The notes under the pieces are model-generated. The model saw only the letters and a list, made by a program, of their open reading frames with translations. It was not told the origin of the DNA and ran no database searches. This document shows, piece by piece, positions 52,184 through 61,293 of a stretch of 64,000 nt of DNA. The position numbers and the translations under genes were made by a program. This DNA comes from CAYGFH01 sp964356315 (GTDB taxonomy: Bacteria; Patescibacteriota; Microgenomatia; UBA10105; UBA927): contig CAYHHA010000004.1 of the NCBI GenBank assembly GCA_964356315.1, forward strand, positions 13,395 to 77,394, given 5' to 3'. Each line of letters opens with the position of its first letter. The first letter of the stretch is position 1.

Positions 52184-53233
52184 TTACTTTAGTAGACGTC
52201 CCAATTCTTCAGGACGTACTGCATACGCTGTAGCAGTTTCTACACTAATGCGTCCCTCTTTTACACAGACAGACAATGCCGTTTCTAGGGTTTTCATGCC
52301 CAATTCAGCGGATGTTTGAATAATGTTATCCAATAAGTGCGTTTTCCCATCGCGAATTGTTGTTCGAATAGCTGCTGTGCCAGTCATAATTTCTGTCACG
52401 GCCAACCTACCACCCCCAATTGCTGGGACAAGTCTCTGTGAGAGCACACCCTCTAGAACCTGAGCCAGCTGTGATCTGACTTGAAGCTGTTGATTATCGG
52501 GGAAGACATCAACAATACGATCTATAGTCTGAGAAGCTGAATTTGTATGAAGTGTTGCAAACACAAGATGGCCTGTTTCTGCAATAGTCATGGCGGCTTG
52601 AATGGTTTCCAAATCTCGCATTTCTCCTATAAGGACAACATCGGGATCTTCGCGTAGGACGCTACGAAGCGCCACAGTCCATGAATGCGTATCGTGATGC
52701 ATTTCTCTCTGAGACACGATAGACATGGCTTTTGGATATATATACTCGATTGGATCCTCTATGGTGATAATGTGATGAGCCTGAGTCTCATTTATTTTAT
52801 TCACCATCGCGGCAAGCGTGGTAGATTTGCCGTGTCCTGTTGGACCTGTTACGAGAATTAAGCCTTGCCGAAGCTTACAAAATTCATGGCATATATCGGG
52901 TAAACCCAATTGATCAATAGTTCTAATCGTATTTGGGATAAGACGAAAATCTGCCGCTATTGATCCTCGTTGGTAATACACATTTGAACGAAATCGAGCT
53001 CCTTGACTAGAAATGGAATAATCAATTTCCTTGTTGGTCAGAAATTGCTCTTTTTGTGCTTCGGTAAATGACTGAAACACCAGTGCTTGCACATCCTCTG
53101 CTGTTAATACTCCAGATCCTTCTATATGCTGAAGTTTTCCAGAAACACGAATCATGGGCGTATATCCGACTATCAAATGAATATCGGACGCAGACAACCT
53201 CACAGCCTCAGAGAAAAACATTTGTAAATCCAT
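52184..53233 (-). CDS. pilT: Twitching motility ATPase PilT
   Basis: A 349-residue retraction ATPase. N-terminal PAS-like domain (SASDIHLIVGYTPMIRVSGKL), Walker A VTGPTGHGKSTTLAAM, Asp box (IITIEDPIEYIYP), Walker B (DVVLIGEMRDLETIQAAMTIAETGHLVFATLHTNSA, in part) and His box, then the C-terminal region (AIRTTIRDGKTHLLDNIIQTSAELGMKTL). The start is 3 nt after the pilB stop. It depolymerises pili and drives retraction, so these pili are probably retractile. Confidence 0.95.
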   Translation of the reverse strand: MDLQMFFSEAVRLSASDIHLIVGYTPMIRVSGKLQHIEGSGVLTAEDVQALVFQSFTEAQKEQFLTNKEIDYSISSQGARFRSNVYYQRGSIAADFRLIPNTIRTIDQLGLPDICHEFCKLRQGLILVTGPTGHGKSTTLAAMVNKINETQAHHIITIEDPIEYIYPKAMSIVSQREMHHDTHSWTVALRSVLREDPDVVLIGEMRDLETIQAAMTIAETGHLVFATLHTNSASQTIDRIVDVFPDNQQLQVRSQLAQVLEGVLSQRLVPAIGGGRLAVTEIMTGTAAIRTTIRDGKTHLLDNIIQTSAELGMKTLETALSVCVKEGRISVETATAYAVRPEELGRLLK

Positions 53234-53236
53234 ATA

Positions 53237-54958
53237 TTAATCTTGCGCAACGCGCAATACCTCCTCAATTGTCGTAACACCTTCTATTGCCTTTAAATAG
53301 CCATCTTGCTTCATAGTGATCATACCTTCTTTGATAACCTCCTCCTCAATTTCATTCATAGCAGATCGTTTCATTATTAGTCTACTAATAGTGTCTGAAA
53401 CTGGGAATACTTCAAATACTGCAACCCGGCCAAAATATTTTGCCCCATTACACGAAGGACACGGCTGATTATTTATAACTCCTTTTCCTCTAAAGAGCAT
53501 AATTGGTTTATCTGTGGGGAGCAGACTGCCTAGTACCGCTTTTATATCGGTAACAATTGCCTCGTCTGGTGTATATTCTTCACGACATTGAGGACATATT
53601 TTTCTCGCAATACGTTGTCCTACGATACTAGAGAGCGCAGATGCGATAAGAAACGGCTCAGCGCCTAAATCCAATAAACGTGGGATAGCGCCAGCAGCAT
53701 TGTTCGTGTGAAGGGTAGAAAACACCAAGTGACCAGTAAGTGCCGCTTGAACTGCGAGCTCCGTGGTCTCTCTATCACGAATCTCTCCTACCAATATGAT
53801 GTTTGGATCCTGACGCAAAAATGAACGAAGTCCAGTAGCAAATGTGAGTCCAGCCTGAGGGTTAATTTGCACTTGATTTACTCCTGAGATTTGATATTCC
53901 ACAGGATCTTCTAGGGTCATAATATTTACTTTCGAATTATTTAATTTCGCAAGTACTGAATAGAGCGTGGTGGTCTTTCCGGATCCAGTAGGACCTGTGA
54001 CGAGAACGATCCCATGAGGCCTGGTGATTGAAGCGTCTAAATTTTTAAGTGCAATTCCACGAAGGCCTAATTCCTGCATCGTAGGAATTCCACCGGATTT
54101 TTTAAGCAAACGCATAACGATTTTTTCCCCGTGGACCGTTGGAAGCGTAGATACACGCAAATCTACCTCCGATTCTCCCATTTTAAAATTAAATCTTCCA
54201 TCTTGAGGAATGCGTTTTTCATCTATCTTCATATTACCGAGAATTTTTATACGAGAGACAACGGCATCATGCAGGCGTTTTGGCAATACAAGTCGCTCTT
54301 GTAAAATGCCATCGACTCTATAGCGCACCCGTGTGTCACCGCCTTGTGGCTCTATGTGGATATCTGAGGATCGCAAACGAACAGCCTGTTCTAGTGCCGC
54401 TGATACTATCTGAGCAATCGGCGCTTCACGAATAACATCCCCTAAGTGCCCAGCTTCATAGGTCTTTACCTCAGAGGGCTCTGTTTCTTTGAGTGCAGCG
54501 TTGACATTATCTCCCAAATTTTGTGAATACGCAGACTCAATCGCTGCTTGAATATCATCTTTGAGTGCCATGAACGCGCGAACTGTTTTCCCTGATTTTT
54601 TTTCAAGAAATTCAATAATCTGGAAGTCTAATGGATCCACCATCGCTACAGACAATGAATTTGTTGTTGCGTCGAATTGAAAGGGGAGCAGTACATATCT
54701 TCTAATGACAGGCTCAGGGATATAACTGATAATATCTGGTGCTATAGCTTTTCCTGCGAGCGTCGTAAATGGTATCCCAAGACTTTTTGCCCGCGCTCTG
54801 GATAGATCAAATTCTGAAACTGCGCGTTTTCTTTTGAGAATAGATTCTATGCTTTCTCCAGAGGAGAGAGATTCTGTGGTAACGGCATCGGCATCTTCAC
54901 GAGTAATCCGATGATCTTCAACGAGTATATTCAGTATTTCTTGGGCAGTGGCAGACAT
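53237..54958 (-). CDS. pilB: Type IV pilus assembly ATPase PilB
   Basis: A 573-residue extension ATPase of the GspE family. The N-terminal MshEN domain (about 1-170) contains LGIPFTTLAGKAIAPDIISYIPEPVIRRY; the core has Walker A VTGPTGSGKTTTLYSVL, Asp box (IMTLEDPVEYQISGVNQVQIN) and Walker B IILVGEIRDRETTELAVQAAL. A zinc tetracysteine motif (CPQC...CPSC) sits near the end. Start MSATAQ at 54958: TACATT ends 6 nt upstream; five more in-frame codons to 54973 overlap the -10 box. It heads pilB-pilT-pilC. Confidence 0.94.
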   Translation of the reverse strand: MSATAQEILNILVEDHRITREDADAVTTESLSSGESIESILKRKRAVSEFDLSRARAKSLGIPFTTLAGKAIAPDIISYIPEPVIRRYVLLPFQFDATTNSLSVAMVDPLDFQIIEFLEKKSGKTVRAFMALKDDIQAAIESAYSQNLGDNVNAALKETEPSEVKTYEAGHLGDVIREAPIAQIVSAALEQAVRLRSSDIHIEPQGGDTRVRYRVDGILQERLVLPKRLHDAVVSRIKILGNMKIDEKRIPQDGRFNFKMGESEVDLRVSTLPTVHGEKIVMRLLKKSGGIPTMQELGLRGIALKNLDASITRPHGIVLVTGPTGSGKTTTLYSVLAKLNNSKVNIMTLEDPVEYQISGVNQVQINPQAGLTFATGLRSFLRQDPNIILVGEIRDRETTELAVQAALTGHLVFSTLHTNNAAGAIPRLLDLGAEPFLIASALSSIVGQRIARKICPQCREEYTPDEAIVTDIKAVLGSLLPTDKPIMLFRGKGVINNQPCPSCNGAKYFGRVAVFEVFPVSDTISRLIMKRSAMNEIEEEVIKEGMITMKQDGYLKAIEGVTTIEEVLRVAQD

Positions 54959-54964
54959 ACAGGT

Positions 54965-54994
54965 AATGTACAATTATTGTCTGTACAATTACAA
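54965..54994 (-). promoter_or_regulatory. Leaderless promoter of pilBTC
   Basis: Minus strand: TTGTAA (54994-54989), 18 nt, TACATT (54970-54965), 6 nt, ATG 54958. The region also contains the direct repeat TGTACAATTA twice (54967 and 54982), a possible regulator site. Confidence 0.55.
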
Positions 54995-55056
54995 TAACCG
55001 TACTTCTATTATTGATGGAATACTCTATAAATGCAAGTTAAGAAAAATACGCTTTT

Positions 55057-55752
55057 ATGATGCAGGCACAAATTTTTGTTCATGAGATGGAATCAATGCG
55101 AAGATCTGCGATCCAACAGCAGATCTCCCTACTGCACATTGACCCAATTGATACTGTGTCACTATTTCCGTTAGATGACAAAGAAGGTATTACTATCGAT
55201 CAGGTAAAGGACTTTAACCGTCAACTTATACTTCGTCCAACAGTATCTTCGCACCGGGCAGGCGTCATCGACTGTGCTGACGCATTAAATGTCTACGCAC
55301 AAAACGCGCTTCTGAAGATACTAGAGGAGCCACCAAGCCAATTGCTCTTTTTTCTAGGTACTCCAGCCATAGATCTTTTGCTCCCTACCATCGTTTCTCG
55401 ATGCACGGTCATACTGGTCCAAAATGGCGATCCCATACCGGCAGACGATAGCTCCGAAATAACAAAACAGATTGAATCTCTCATCCAAGCGAGTCCTGCA
55501 ACCATAATTTCAACCATAGGCCCCATCGCGGTCGACAGAATCACTGCAAAAAAGTGGACTATTCAGGCAATTAAAACGCTACGAGATATTCTCCTTCAAG
55601 ATACGATAGCACACAAACAGAGCGATAGAATCAAACGACTCCTTTCCACCATAAAAGCACTGGAACATGCTCGAAAGGAATTACAGGCAAATGTTTCTCC
55701 GAAGGCTACGCTAGAATTGGCATTTCTCAAAAACAGTATTCGTCAGACATGA
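55057..55752 (+). CDS. holB: DNA polymerase III delta-prime-like subunit
   Basis: A 231-residue AAA+-type clamp-loader subunit. HRAGVIDCADALNVYAQNALLKILEEPPSQLLFFL and LPTIVSRC are the highly conserved segments of DnaX/HolB-type proteins (the SRC motif contacts ATP in the neighbouring subunit). There is no Walker A sequence at the N-terminus, as in delta-prime. It is shorter than the usual 300 residues. No promoter is obvious; ATG 55057 or 55060 may serve. Its 3' end overlaps convergent gpmA by 10 nt. Confidence 0.8.
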   Translation: MMQAQIFVHEMESMRRSAIQQQISLLHIDPIDTVSLFPLDDKEGITIDQVKDFNRQLILRPTVSSHRAGVIDCADALNVYAQNALLKILEEPPSQLLFFLGTPAIDLLLPTIVSRCTVILVQNGDPIPADDSSEITKQIESLIQASPATIISTIGPIAVDRITAKKWTIQAIKTLRDILLQDTIAHKQSDRIKRLLSTIKALEHARKELQANVSPKATLELAFLKNSIRQT

Positions 55753-56357
55753 AGGAGTCCCCTGTGTATAATTCCACCCTGAGCATCTATCTCATATTCA
55801 ATGATCTCGCCTGTTTTTAATTCAACTGAGGCAATATCTACATCCGAAATATGTTCCAAATATTTCATAAGTGCTCGCAAGCTATTTCCGTGAGCAACGA
55901 TAAGGACCGTTTTTCCTGATTGTACGAGCGGGGCTATGGATTCTACATAGTAGGGGACAACCCGAGCATATACCTGTTTCAAACTTTCCCCAGAAGGAAT
56001 CGGCGTATCCCATCCACGACGCAGTGCTAAAAAATCCGATTCTGATACGGAAGCTTTTACTTCCAACTTATTTTTCCCCGTATATACACCATAATCCCGC
56101 TCGTTGAGAGCAATACTTTTTGTTATCTGGAGATCTACATACCCCAAGGTAGCAAGAATAATCTGAAGCGTCTGCTGTGCTCGAAGTAAATCGGATACGA
56201 ATGCACACGAAAGTGTGATGCCATGCAATAGTTCACCGGCTTCTTTGGCTTCTTCTTTGCCTTTGTCTGATAGACCGATATCCGTCCATCCCGTCCAAAT
56301 ATTTTTTGCGTTCCACAAAGATTCTCCATGTCTGATAAGGATAAGTTTTCCATTCAT
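55743..56357 (-). CDS. gpmA: 2,3-bisphosphoglycerate-dependent phosphoglycerate mutase
   Basis: A 204-residue enzyme converting 3- to 2-phosphoglycerate. LIRHGESLWNAKNIWTGWTD carries the phospho-His; R60-type LLRAQQTL, ERDYGVYTGKNK (the dPGM Glu-Arg-Tyr) and VAHGNSLRALMKYL (second His) complete the site. It is shorter than E. coli GpmA (250) but keeps all catalytic residues. Last gene of gap-pgk-gpmA. Confidence 0.92.
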   Translation of the reverse strand: MNGKLILIRHGESLWNAKNIWTGWTDIGLSDKGKEEAKEAGELLHGITLSCAFVSDLLRAQQTLQIILATLGYVDLQITKSIALNERDYGVYTGKNKLEVKASVSESDFLALRRGWDTPIPSGESLKQVYARVVPYYVESIAPLVQSGKTVLIVAHGNSLRALMKYLEHISDVDIASVELKTGEIIEYEIDAQGGIIHRGLLHV

Positions 56358-56367
56358 AGATATTTGA

Positions 56368-57561
56368 TTATGACATAGGTGCGCTATTTTTCAATGATTC
56401 GATAGTAGGAAGTGTCCCTTTTTCTATAAATTCCAACATAGCGCTTCCGCCTGTTGAAATGAGCTTGATTTGTTTTAGGATATGTTCATCGGTGATTGTT
56501 GAAATCGTATCACCTCCACCAATAATGCTCAGAGCACTTGATTGGGCAATGCACTTGCATGTTTCTGTCGTGCCTGTCGCAAAACGAAAATCTTCATAAA
56601 ATCCCATAGGACCATTCCATATAATTGTTTTTGCATCGGAAATAATTTCTTTTAGTTCTTGGATAGCCGAGGAGCCTATATCGAAAATGCCCATACCCAT
56701 GGGCACCGTATTGTATGGGAGCACTACAGGTTTTGTCGTGCGCTCTATATTTGAGACAACCACGTCACTGGGCAACAGCAATCTTGACGAAACACGAGTC
56801 GCCTTCCAGAGCACACTTCGGGCCATTTCAATCATCTCATAATCAACTTTTGAGACGCCGACACCGATGCCCCACGTCGCAAAAAATGTATTGGCAATTG
56901 CTCCCCCGAGATAAATGGTGTCAGCTACATCTAACAGTTTTTCAATAACACGAATTTTTTCCGGGGTTTTCCCACCACCGATTATCACCACCAGTGGACG
57001 ATCTGGATTTTTTACGGCGGTAGAGATCAGTTCAATCTCCCGTGCAAAAAGCATACCCGCGTAGGAGGGGAGAAACGCCGTAATACCAACAGTGGAGGCA
57101 TGAGTGCGATGAGCAGCTCCGAAGGCATCATTCACAAATATATCTCCCAGAAGGGAAAGCTTTTTGGACCATTCGGGGCTATTTTGCTCCTCTCCTTTGT
57201 TGAATCGGACATTTTCACACAGCACGACTGATCCTTGCGGAAGCTGACGAGTTTTTTCGACGGCACTCTCATCCAAATATGTTTCCATAAACAGCACCTC
57301 TTTACCAAGAAGTGCTGATAACCGCTTTGAAACATCTCGAAGCGAAAGAGAGGGAACGATTTCTCCTTTAGGACGTCCTAAATGAGACAATAAAATAACA
57401 ATTGCACCGCGCGATATAAGATGCTGTATAGTCGGAAGAGATTCACGGATACGTTTATCGTTTGCTATTTCGTTGTTGGCTGTCAGTGACACATTAAAAT
57501 CTACGCGCACTATGACCCGTTTTCCTTCCACTGATACGTCCTGAATTTTTGGAATATCCAT
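56368..57561 (-). CDS. pgk: Phosphoglycerate kinase
   Basis: A 397-residue enzyme that makes ATP from 1,3-bisphosphoglycerate. GKRVIVRVDFNV begins the substrate domain; LLSHLGRPKG and NDAFGAAHRTHASTVGI are substrate-site signatures, VVIIGGGKTPEKI and IIWNGPMGFYE bind nucleotide, and SALSIIGGGDTISTI holds the Gly-rich phosphate loop. It lies 2 nt downstream of gap, so both are coupled. Confidence 0.95.
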   Translation of the reverse strand: MDIPKIQDVSVEGKRVIVRVDFNVSLTANNEIANDKRIRESLPTIQHLISRGAIVILLSHLGRPKGEIVPSLSLRDVSKRLSALLGKEVLFMETYLDESAVEKTRQLPQGSVVLCENVRFNKGEEQNSPEWSKKLSLLGDIFVNDAFGAAHRTHASTVGITAFLPSYAGMLFAREIELISTAVKNPDRPLVVIIGGGKTPEKIRVIEKLLDVADTIYLGGAIANTFFATWGIGVGVSKVDYEMIEMARSVLWKATRVSSRLLLPSDVVVSNIERTTKPVVLPYNTVPMGMGIFDIGSSAIQELKEIISDAKTIIWNGPMGFYEDFRFATGTTETCKCIAQSSALSIIGGGDTISTITDEHILKQIKLISTGGSAMLEFIEKGTLPTIESLKNSAPMS

Positions 57562-57562
57562 A

Positions 57563-58564
57563 CTATTGATGTGTCATGCAATACACCGCCATATCGATCA
57601 ATCTATTCGCATAGCCCCATTCGTTGTCATACCACGCGGTGACATGCAATAGATTTCCTGATATCACATCAGTCAGAAACGGATCCACAACTGCTGAATG
57701 CGAATTCCCCTGATAGTCTGAGGAGACCAACTCTTCTGTCGCGACATCCAGAACGTTACACAATTCTGATTGCTTGGCCTTTTCAAAGGCACTGTTTACC
57801 TCATCTCGAGTGGTCATTTTTTCCACTTCTACGACAAGATCTACGAGAGACACTGTGGGGGTTGGCACGCGTATCGCTCGACAGGGCAAACGCCCGACCA
57901 GATGGGGAAATAATTTTTCAACATCGCGGGCAGAGCCACTGGTCGCTGGAATCAAATTTACTAGAGCACTACGTCGATCTCGAATACCTTTTTTTTGTGA
58001 ATTGTCGAGCAAATTTTGAGAATCCGTTGCTGCATGAACGGTTGTCATAGAACCGCGAACCACTCCGAACGAATGCTGAAGGACATGAAGCATAGGTGAT
58101 AAGCAATTGGTCGTACAGGATGAATTTGAAACTATAGATTGCCCCGCATACAGATGATGGTTTACCCCATATACCAATGTCAGTGTTTCATCTTTTACGG
58201 GAGCGGAGATGATGACCCGACGCACTGAATCTCTCAAGTGTTTTTTGGCATCCTCGGATGTAGTAAAATTCCCAGTGCATTCCAATACACAATCGACACC
58301 ACTGCGTTTCCAATCGATAAGTTCTGGATTTTTTTCCTGAGAACACGCGATCTCCGATCCATTTATAAATACAGAGCGTTCTCCTGCGTGAATATCCTGT
58401 GTGAGCGTGCCCGATACGGAATCATGCTTGAGTAAATATGCGTGAGAAGCGGCGTCTGCACCACTATTGATTGCCACAAGCTCAACATCACTTCGGCCGA
58501 GTATGACTCGCGCGGCGTTTCTCCCTATGCGTCCAAAACCGTTTATGCCAATTCGAATACTCAT
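57563..58564 (-). CDS. gap: Glyceraldehyde-3-phosphate dehydrogenase
   Basis: A 333-residue NAD(P)-dependent enzyme. IRIGINGFGRIGRNAARVIL binds the dinucleotide; SNSSCTTNCLSPML holds the catalytic Cys; the catalytic His lies in the segment TVHAATDSQ. WYDNEWGYANRLID closes the C-terminus. First gene of a three-gene lower-glycolysis operon; it should yield NADH and 1,3-bisphosphoglycerate for pgk. TATGAT lies 12 nt before ATG 58564 on the minus strand as a possible -10 box. Confidence 0.95.
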   Translation of the reverse strand: MSIRIGINGFGRIGRNAARVILGRSDVELVAINSGADAASHAYLLKHDSVSGTLTQDIHAGERSVFINGSEIACSQEKNPELIDWKRSGVDCVLECTGNFTTSEDAKKHLRDSVRRVIISAPVKDETLTLVYGVNHHLYAGQSIVSNSSCTTNCLSPMLHVLQHSFGVVRGSMTTVHAATDSQNLLDNSQKKGIRDRRSALVNLIPATSGSARDVEKLFPHLVGRLPCRAIRVPTPTVSLVDLVVEVEKMTTRDEVNSAFEKAKQSELCNVLDVATEELVSSDYQGNSHSAVVDPFLTDVISGNLLHVTAWYDNEWGYANRLIDMAVYCMTHQ

Positions 58565-58649
58565 ATGCTATAGCGTATCATAGTATCTCTCTACTTTGTA
58601 CATCGCTTGACAGGTCCCTGACAAAGTATCGCATGCTCTTGAAACAGTC

Positions 58650-58678
58650 TAGACAAGTTTTTTTCGATAGTGTATGAT
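58650..58678 (+). promoter_or_regulatory. Promoter of gyrB
   Basis: TAGACA (58650-58655), 17 nt, TATGAT (58673-58678). Transcription would begin about 68 nt before ATG 58753. Confidence 0.5.
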
Positions 58679-58698
58679 GGCCTTCAGAGCTCATTATT

Positions 58699-58735
58699 GC
58701 TCGGCATTTTGCGCGAGGCGAGCTTCATTTTTTTT
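58699..58735 (+). promoter_or_regulatory. Terminator-like hairpin in the gyrB leader
   Basis: GCTCG (58699-58703) pairs with CGAGC (58719-58723), with a further internal GC pairing in the loop, followed by eight T (58728-58735). It may be an attenuator before gyrB; the stem is short. Confidence 0.35.
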
Positions 58736-58752
58736 CTTATAACATCTACATC

Positions 58753-60672
58753 ATGGCAACAAAAAATACATATAGCGGAGATCAAATTGTCGTTTTGGAA
58801 GGGCTTGAGCCAGTACGAAAAAGACCTGCTATGTATATTGGTTCTACGTCGTTGGCAGGAGTGCACCATTGTCTCAATGAAATTATCGATAACTCCATAG
58901 ACGAAGCGCTTGCTGGGTATGCGAGGAATGTCTGGGTAACAATCCATGCGGATCAAAGTGTGACGGTGCGAGACGATGGTCGAGGAATTCCCGTAGATAA
59001 AGTCCCTAAGTACAATATATCAGCTCTTGAACTCGTCATGACCAAACTTCATGCCGGAGGAAAATTCGAAGGAAAAGCATACCGAGTATCCGGAGGACTT
59101 CATGGCGTCGGAGCTTCAGTCGTAAATGCCTTATCTACTTGGCTTAATGTTGAAGTCCACAGAGACGGTGGCATATATGAACAATCATTTAAACAGGGTA
59201 TAGCACAGGGCGCAGTAAAAAAGTCAGGCAAAGCAGATGACACAGGCACCATCACGACATTTCTCCCAGACACGGAAATTTTTAAAGAGGGAATTAACCT
59301 AAACTTCGAAACGGTCAAAAAACAAGTTCGAGATCGGGCGTATTTAATTGCGAAGCTCGCATTTCATTTAACCGATGAAAGATCCGGACAGGAAGTGCAT
59401 TATTATTTTGATGGGGGAATTTCTTCGTTGGTAAAGGCTTTAAACAGACGAAAACTTACCCTACATGACCCAATAAGCATCAAAAAAACTTCAACAGACG
59501 GACAGATTGAAGTTGAGGTAACGATCCAATACAACGACAGCTTTTCAGAAACGGTTGAATCGTATGTGAACGTCATTCAGACCGTCGAAGGTGGCACACA
59601 TCTGACTGGGTTTCGCATGGCACTGACTCGCGCGATAAATGATTATGCGAAAAAAACCGGAGCCAACAAAAACGGCGACGATAACATCACTGGAGATGAC
59701 ACACGGGAAGGTCTGACCGCTGTTGTATACATAAAGATGTCTTCAACAGATTTGCAATTTGAAGGTCAAACAAAAGGAAAACTTGGAAATGCAGAAATTC
59801 AACCCCTCGTGCAATCTATCGTAAAAGAGGGCTTGGATACATACTTTGAAGAAAATCCTGCAGATGCACGAAAAATTCTGGAAAAAGTCTATTTGGCTGC
59901 AAAAGCCAGACTCGCCGCGAAAGCAGCAAAAGACGCTATTATTAGAAAAGGCGCTCTTGAAGGAGCATCGTTACCAGGAAAACTCGCTGACTGTCAAGAA
60001 AAAGACCCGTCGGTATCTGAATTGTTTATCGTTGAGGGAGACTCAGCCGGAGGCAGTGCGAAACAGGGACGGGATAGAAAATTTCAAGCCATACTCCCTC
60101 TTCGTGGAAAGATTTTAAACACAGAGCGAGCGCGATTGGACAAGATCGTAGAGTCAGAAGCCATCAAAAACCTTATTATTGCCCTCGGTATGGGAATTGC
60201 AGAAAGCATCAACCCAGATAAACTTCGCTATCACCGAGTCGTCATAATGACGGATGCTGATGTCGATGGTGAGCACATCATGACCCTTCTACTCACATTC
60301 TTTTATCGCCATCTTCCCTATATCATAGAACACGGACATCTGTATATTGCACAACCGCCACTCTACAAAATATCGTTTGGAAAAACAGCAATGTACGCGT
60401 ACTCTGATGATGAACGAGATGCACTTCTGAAAAAACATGCAGCAGCGATCAAGGGGACACCAAACATACAACGCTATAAGGGTTTAGGAGAAATGAATCC
60501 AGAACAACTCTGGGAAACAACCATGAATCCAGTTAATCGGGTGATGAGACAGGTCACTATTGATGATGCGGTGGTGGTTGATAATGTATTTAGTATGCTT
60601 ATGGGTGATGAAGTTCCGCCTCGGAAACGATTCATTCAAACTCATGCAAAACTCGCTACGCTTGATATTTAA
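58753..60672 (+). CDS. gyrB: DNA gyrase subunit B
   Basis: The ATPase subunit of gyrase, 639 residues. The GHKL domain has RPAMYIGSTS, NEIIDNSIDEALAG, VRDDGRGIP and GGLHGVGASVVNALS. The transducer has GGTHLTGFR. The TOPRIM domain has LFIVEGDSAGGSAKQGRDR, PLRGKILN, and MTDADVDGEHI (metal Asp residues). The end RYKGLGEMNPEQLWETTMNP is typical. ParE cannot be told apart by eye, but the partner GyrA is encoded 621 nt downstream and no second pair is seen. ppa lies between them. Confidence 0.92.
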   Translation: MATKNTYSGDQIVVLEGLEPVRKRPAMYIGSTSLAGVHHCLNEIIDNSIDEALAGYARNVWVTIHADQSVTVRDDGRGIPVDKVPKYNISALELVMTKLHAGGKFEGKAYRVSGGLHGVGASVVNALSTWLNVEVHRDGGIYEQSFKQGIAQGAVKKSGKADDTGTITTFLPDTEIFKEGINLNFETVKKQVRDRAYLIAKLAFHLTDERSGQEVHYYFDGGISSLVKALNRRKLTLHDPISIKKTSTDGQIEVEVTIQYNDSFSETVESYVNVIQTVEGGTHLTGFRMALTRAINDYAKKTGANKNGDDNITGDDTREGLTAVVYIKMSSTDLQFEGQTKGKLGNAEIQPLVQSIVKEGLDTYFEENPADARKILEKVYLAAKARLAAKAAKDAIIRKGALEGASLPGKLADCQEKDPSVSELFIVEGDSAGGSAKQGRDRKFQAILPLRGKILNTERARLDKIVESEAIKNLIIALGMGIAESINPDKLRYHRVVIMTDADVDGEHIMTLLLTFFYRHLPYIIEHGHLYIAQPPLYKISFGKTAMYAYSDDERDALLKKHAAAIKGTPNIQRYKGLGEMNPEQLWETTMNPVNRVMRQVTIDDAVVVDNVFSMLMGDEVPPRKRFIQTHAKLATLDI

Positions 60673-60698
60673 ATATACAAATTTGTGAAAGGAGCACT

Positions 60699-61211
60699 AT
60701 GAATCTAAAAAACATTAAGCCAGGTAAAAATCCACCAGAAGACGTCAATGTCATTATCGAAATCCCAGAGGGATCGATGATTAAGTATGAACTAGATAAG
60801 GACGCGGGGGTTATTGCAGTGGATCGTTTTGTTCGTACCACGATGGGCTATCCGGCAAATTATGGGTTCGTACCAAACACCACAGCAGGAGATGGGGATC
60901 CTGTTGATGTACTTGTCCTGTGTAGCCAACCACTTCACCCTGGGGTTATGATTAACGTCATCCCAATTGCCATGCTTGAAATGGAAGATGAATCCGGAAA
61001 AGATGAAAAGATTATCGCGGTCCCAAGTGAGAAATCGGATCCGATGTATGGCATCATGAAAGATCTTGGAGACATTTCAGAACATGTAAAAGCCAAAATC
61101 AAACACTTTTTTGAGCACTACAAGGAACTTGAGCCGGGAAAATGGGTAAAAATCAGCGATTGGAAAGGCAAAGCGGAGGCAATGAAAACTATTTCGGAGG
61201 GAATCAAGTAA
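60699..61211 (+). CDS. ppa: Inorganic pyrophosphatase (class I)
   Basis: A 170-residue enzyme that hydrolyses pyrophosphate from biosynthetic reactions. VIIEIPEGSMIKYELDKD and TMGYPANYGFVPNTTAGDGDPVDVLVLC contain the metal-binding aspartates (DGDPVDVLV signature). The C-terminus KHFFEHYKELEPGKWVKISDWKG is characteristic. AAAGGAG before ATG 60699 is a strong Shine-Dalgarno. It sits between gyrB and gyrA, probably in one transcript with gyrB. Confidence 0.95.
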   Translation: MNLKNIKPGKNPPEDVNVIIEIPEGSMIKYELDKDAGVIAVDRFVRTTMGYPANYGFVPNTTAGDGDPVDVLVLCSQPLHPGVMINVIPIAMLEMEDESGKDEKIIAVPSEKSDPMYGIMKDLGDISEHVKAKIKHFFEHYKELEPGKWVKISDWKGKAEAMKTISEGIK

Positions 61212-61230
61212 TAAATAATACTCAATAAAC

Positions 61231-61257
61231 AATAAGCAATAGAATAATTTGCTTATT
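61231..61257 (+). repeat. AT-rich inverted repeat between ppa and gyrA
   Basis: AATAAGCAA (61231-61239), loop of 9, TTGCTTATT (61249-61257), surrounded by similar AATAA/TTATT words. It has no clear T-run. It separates ppa and gyrA. Confidence 0.7.
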
Positions 61258-61293
61258 CATTATTCTTTATTTCTTATTTGTTATTAAATTGCT

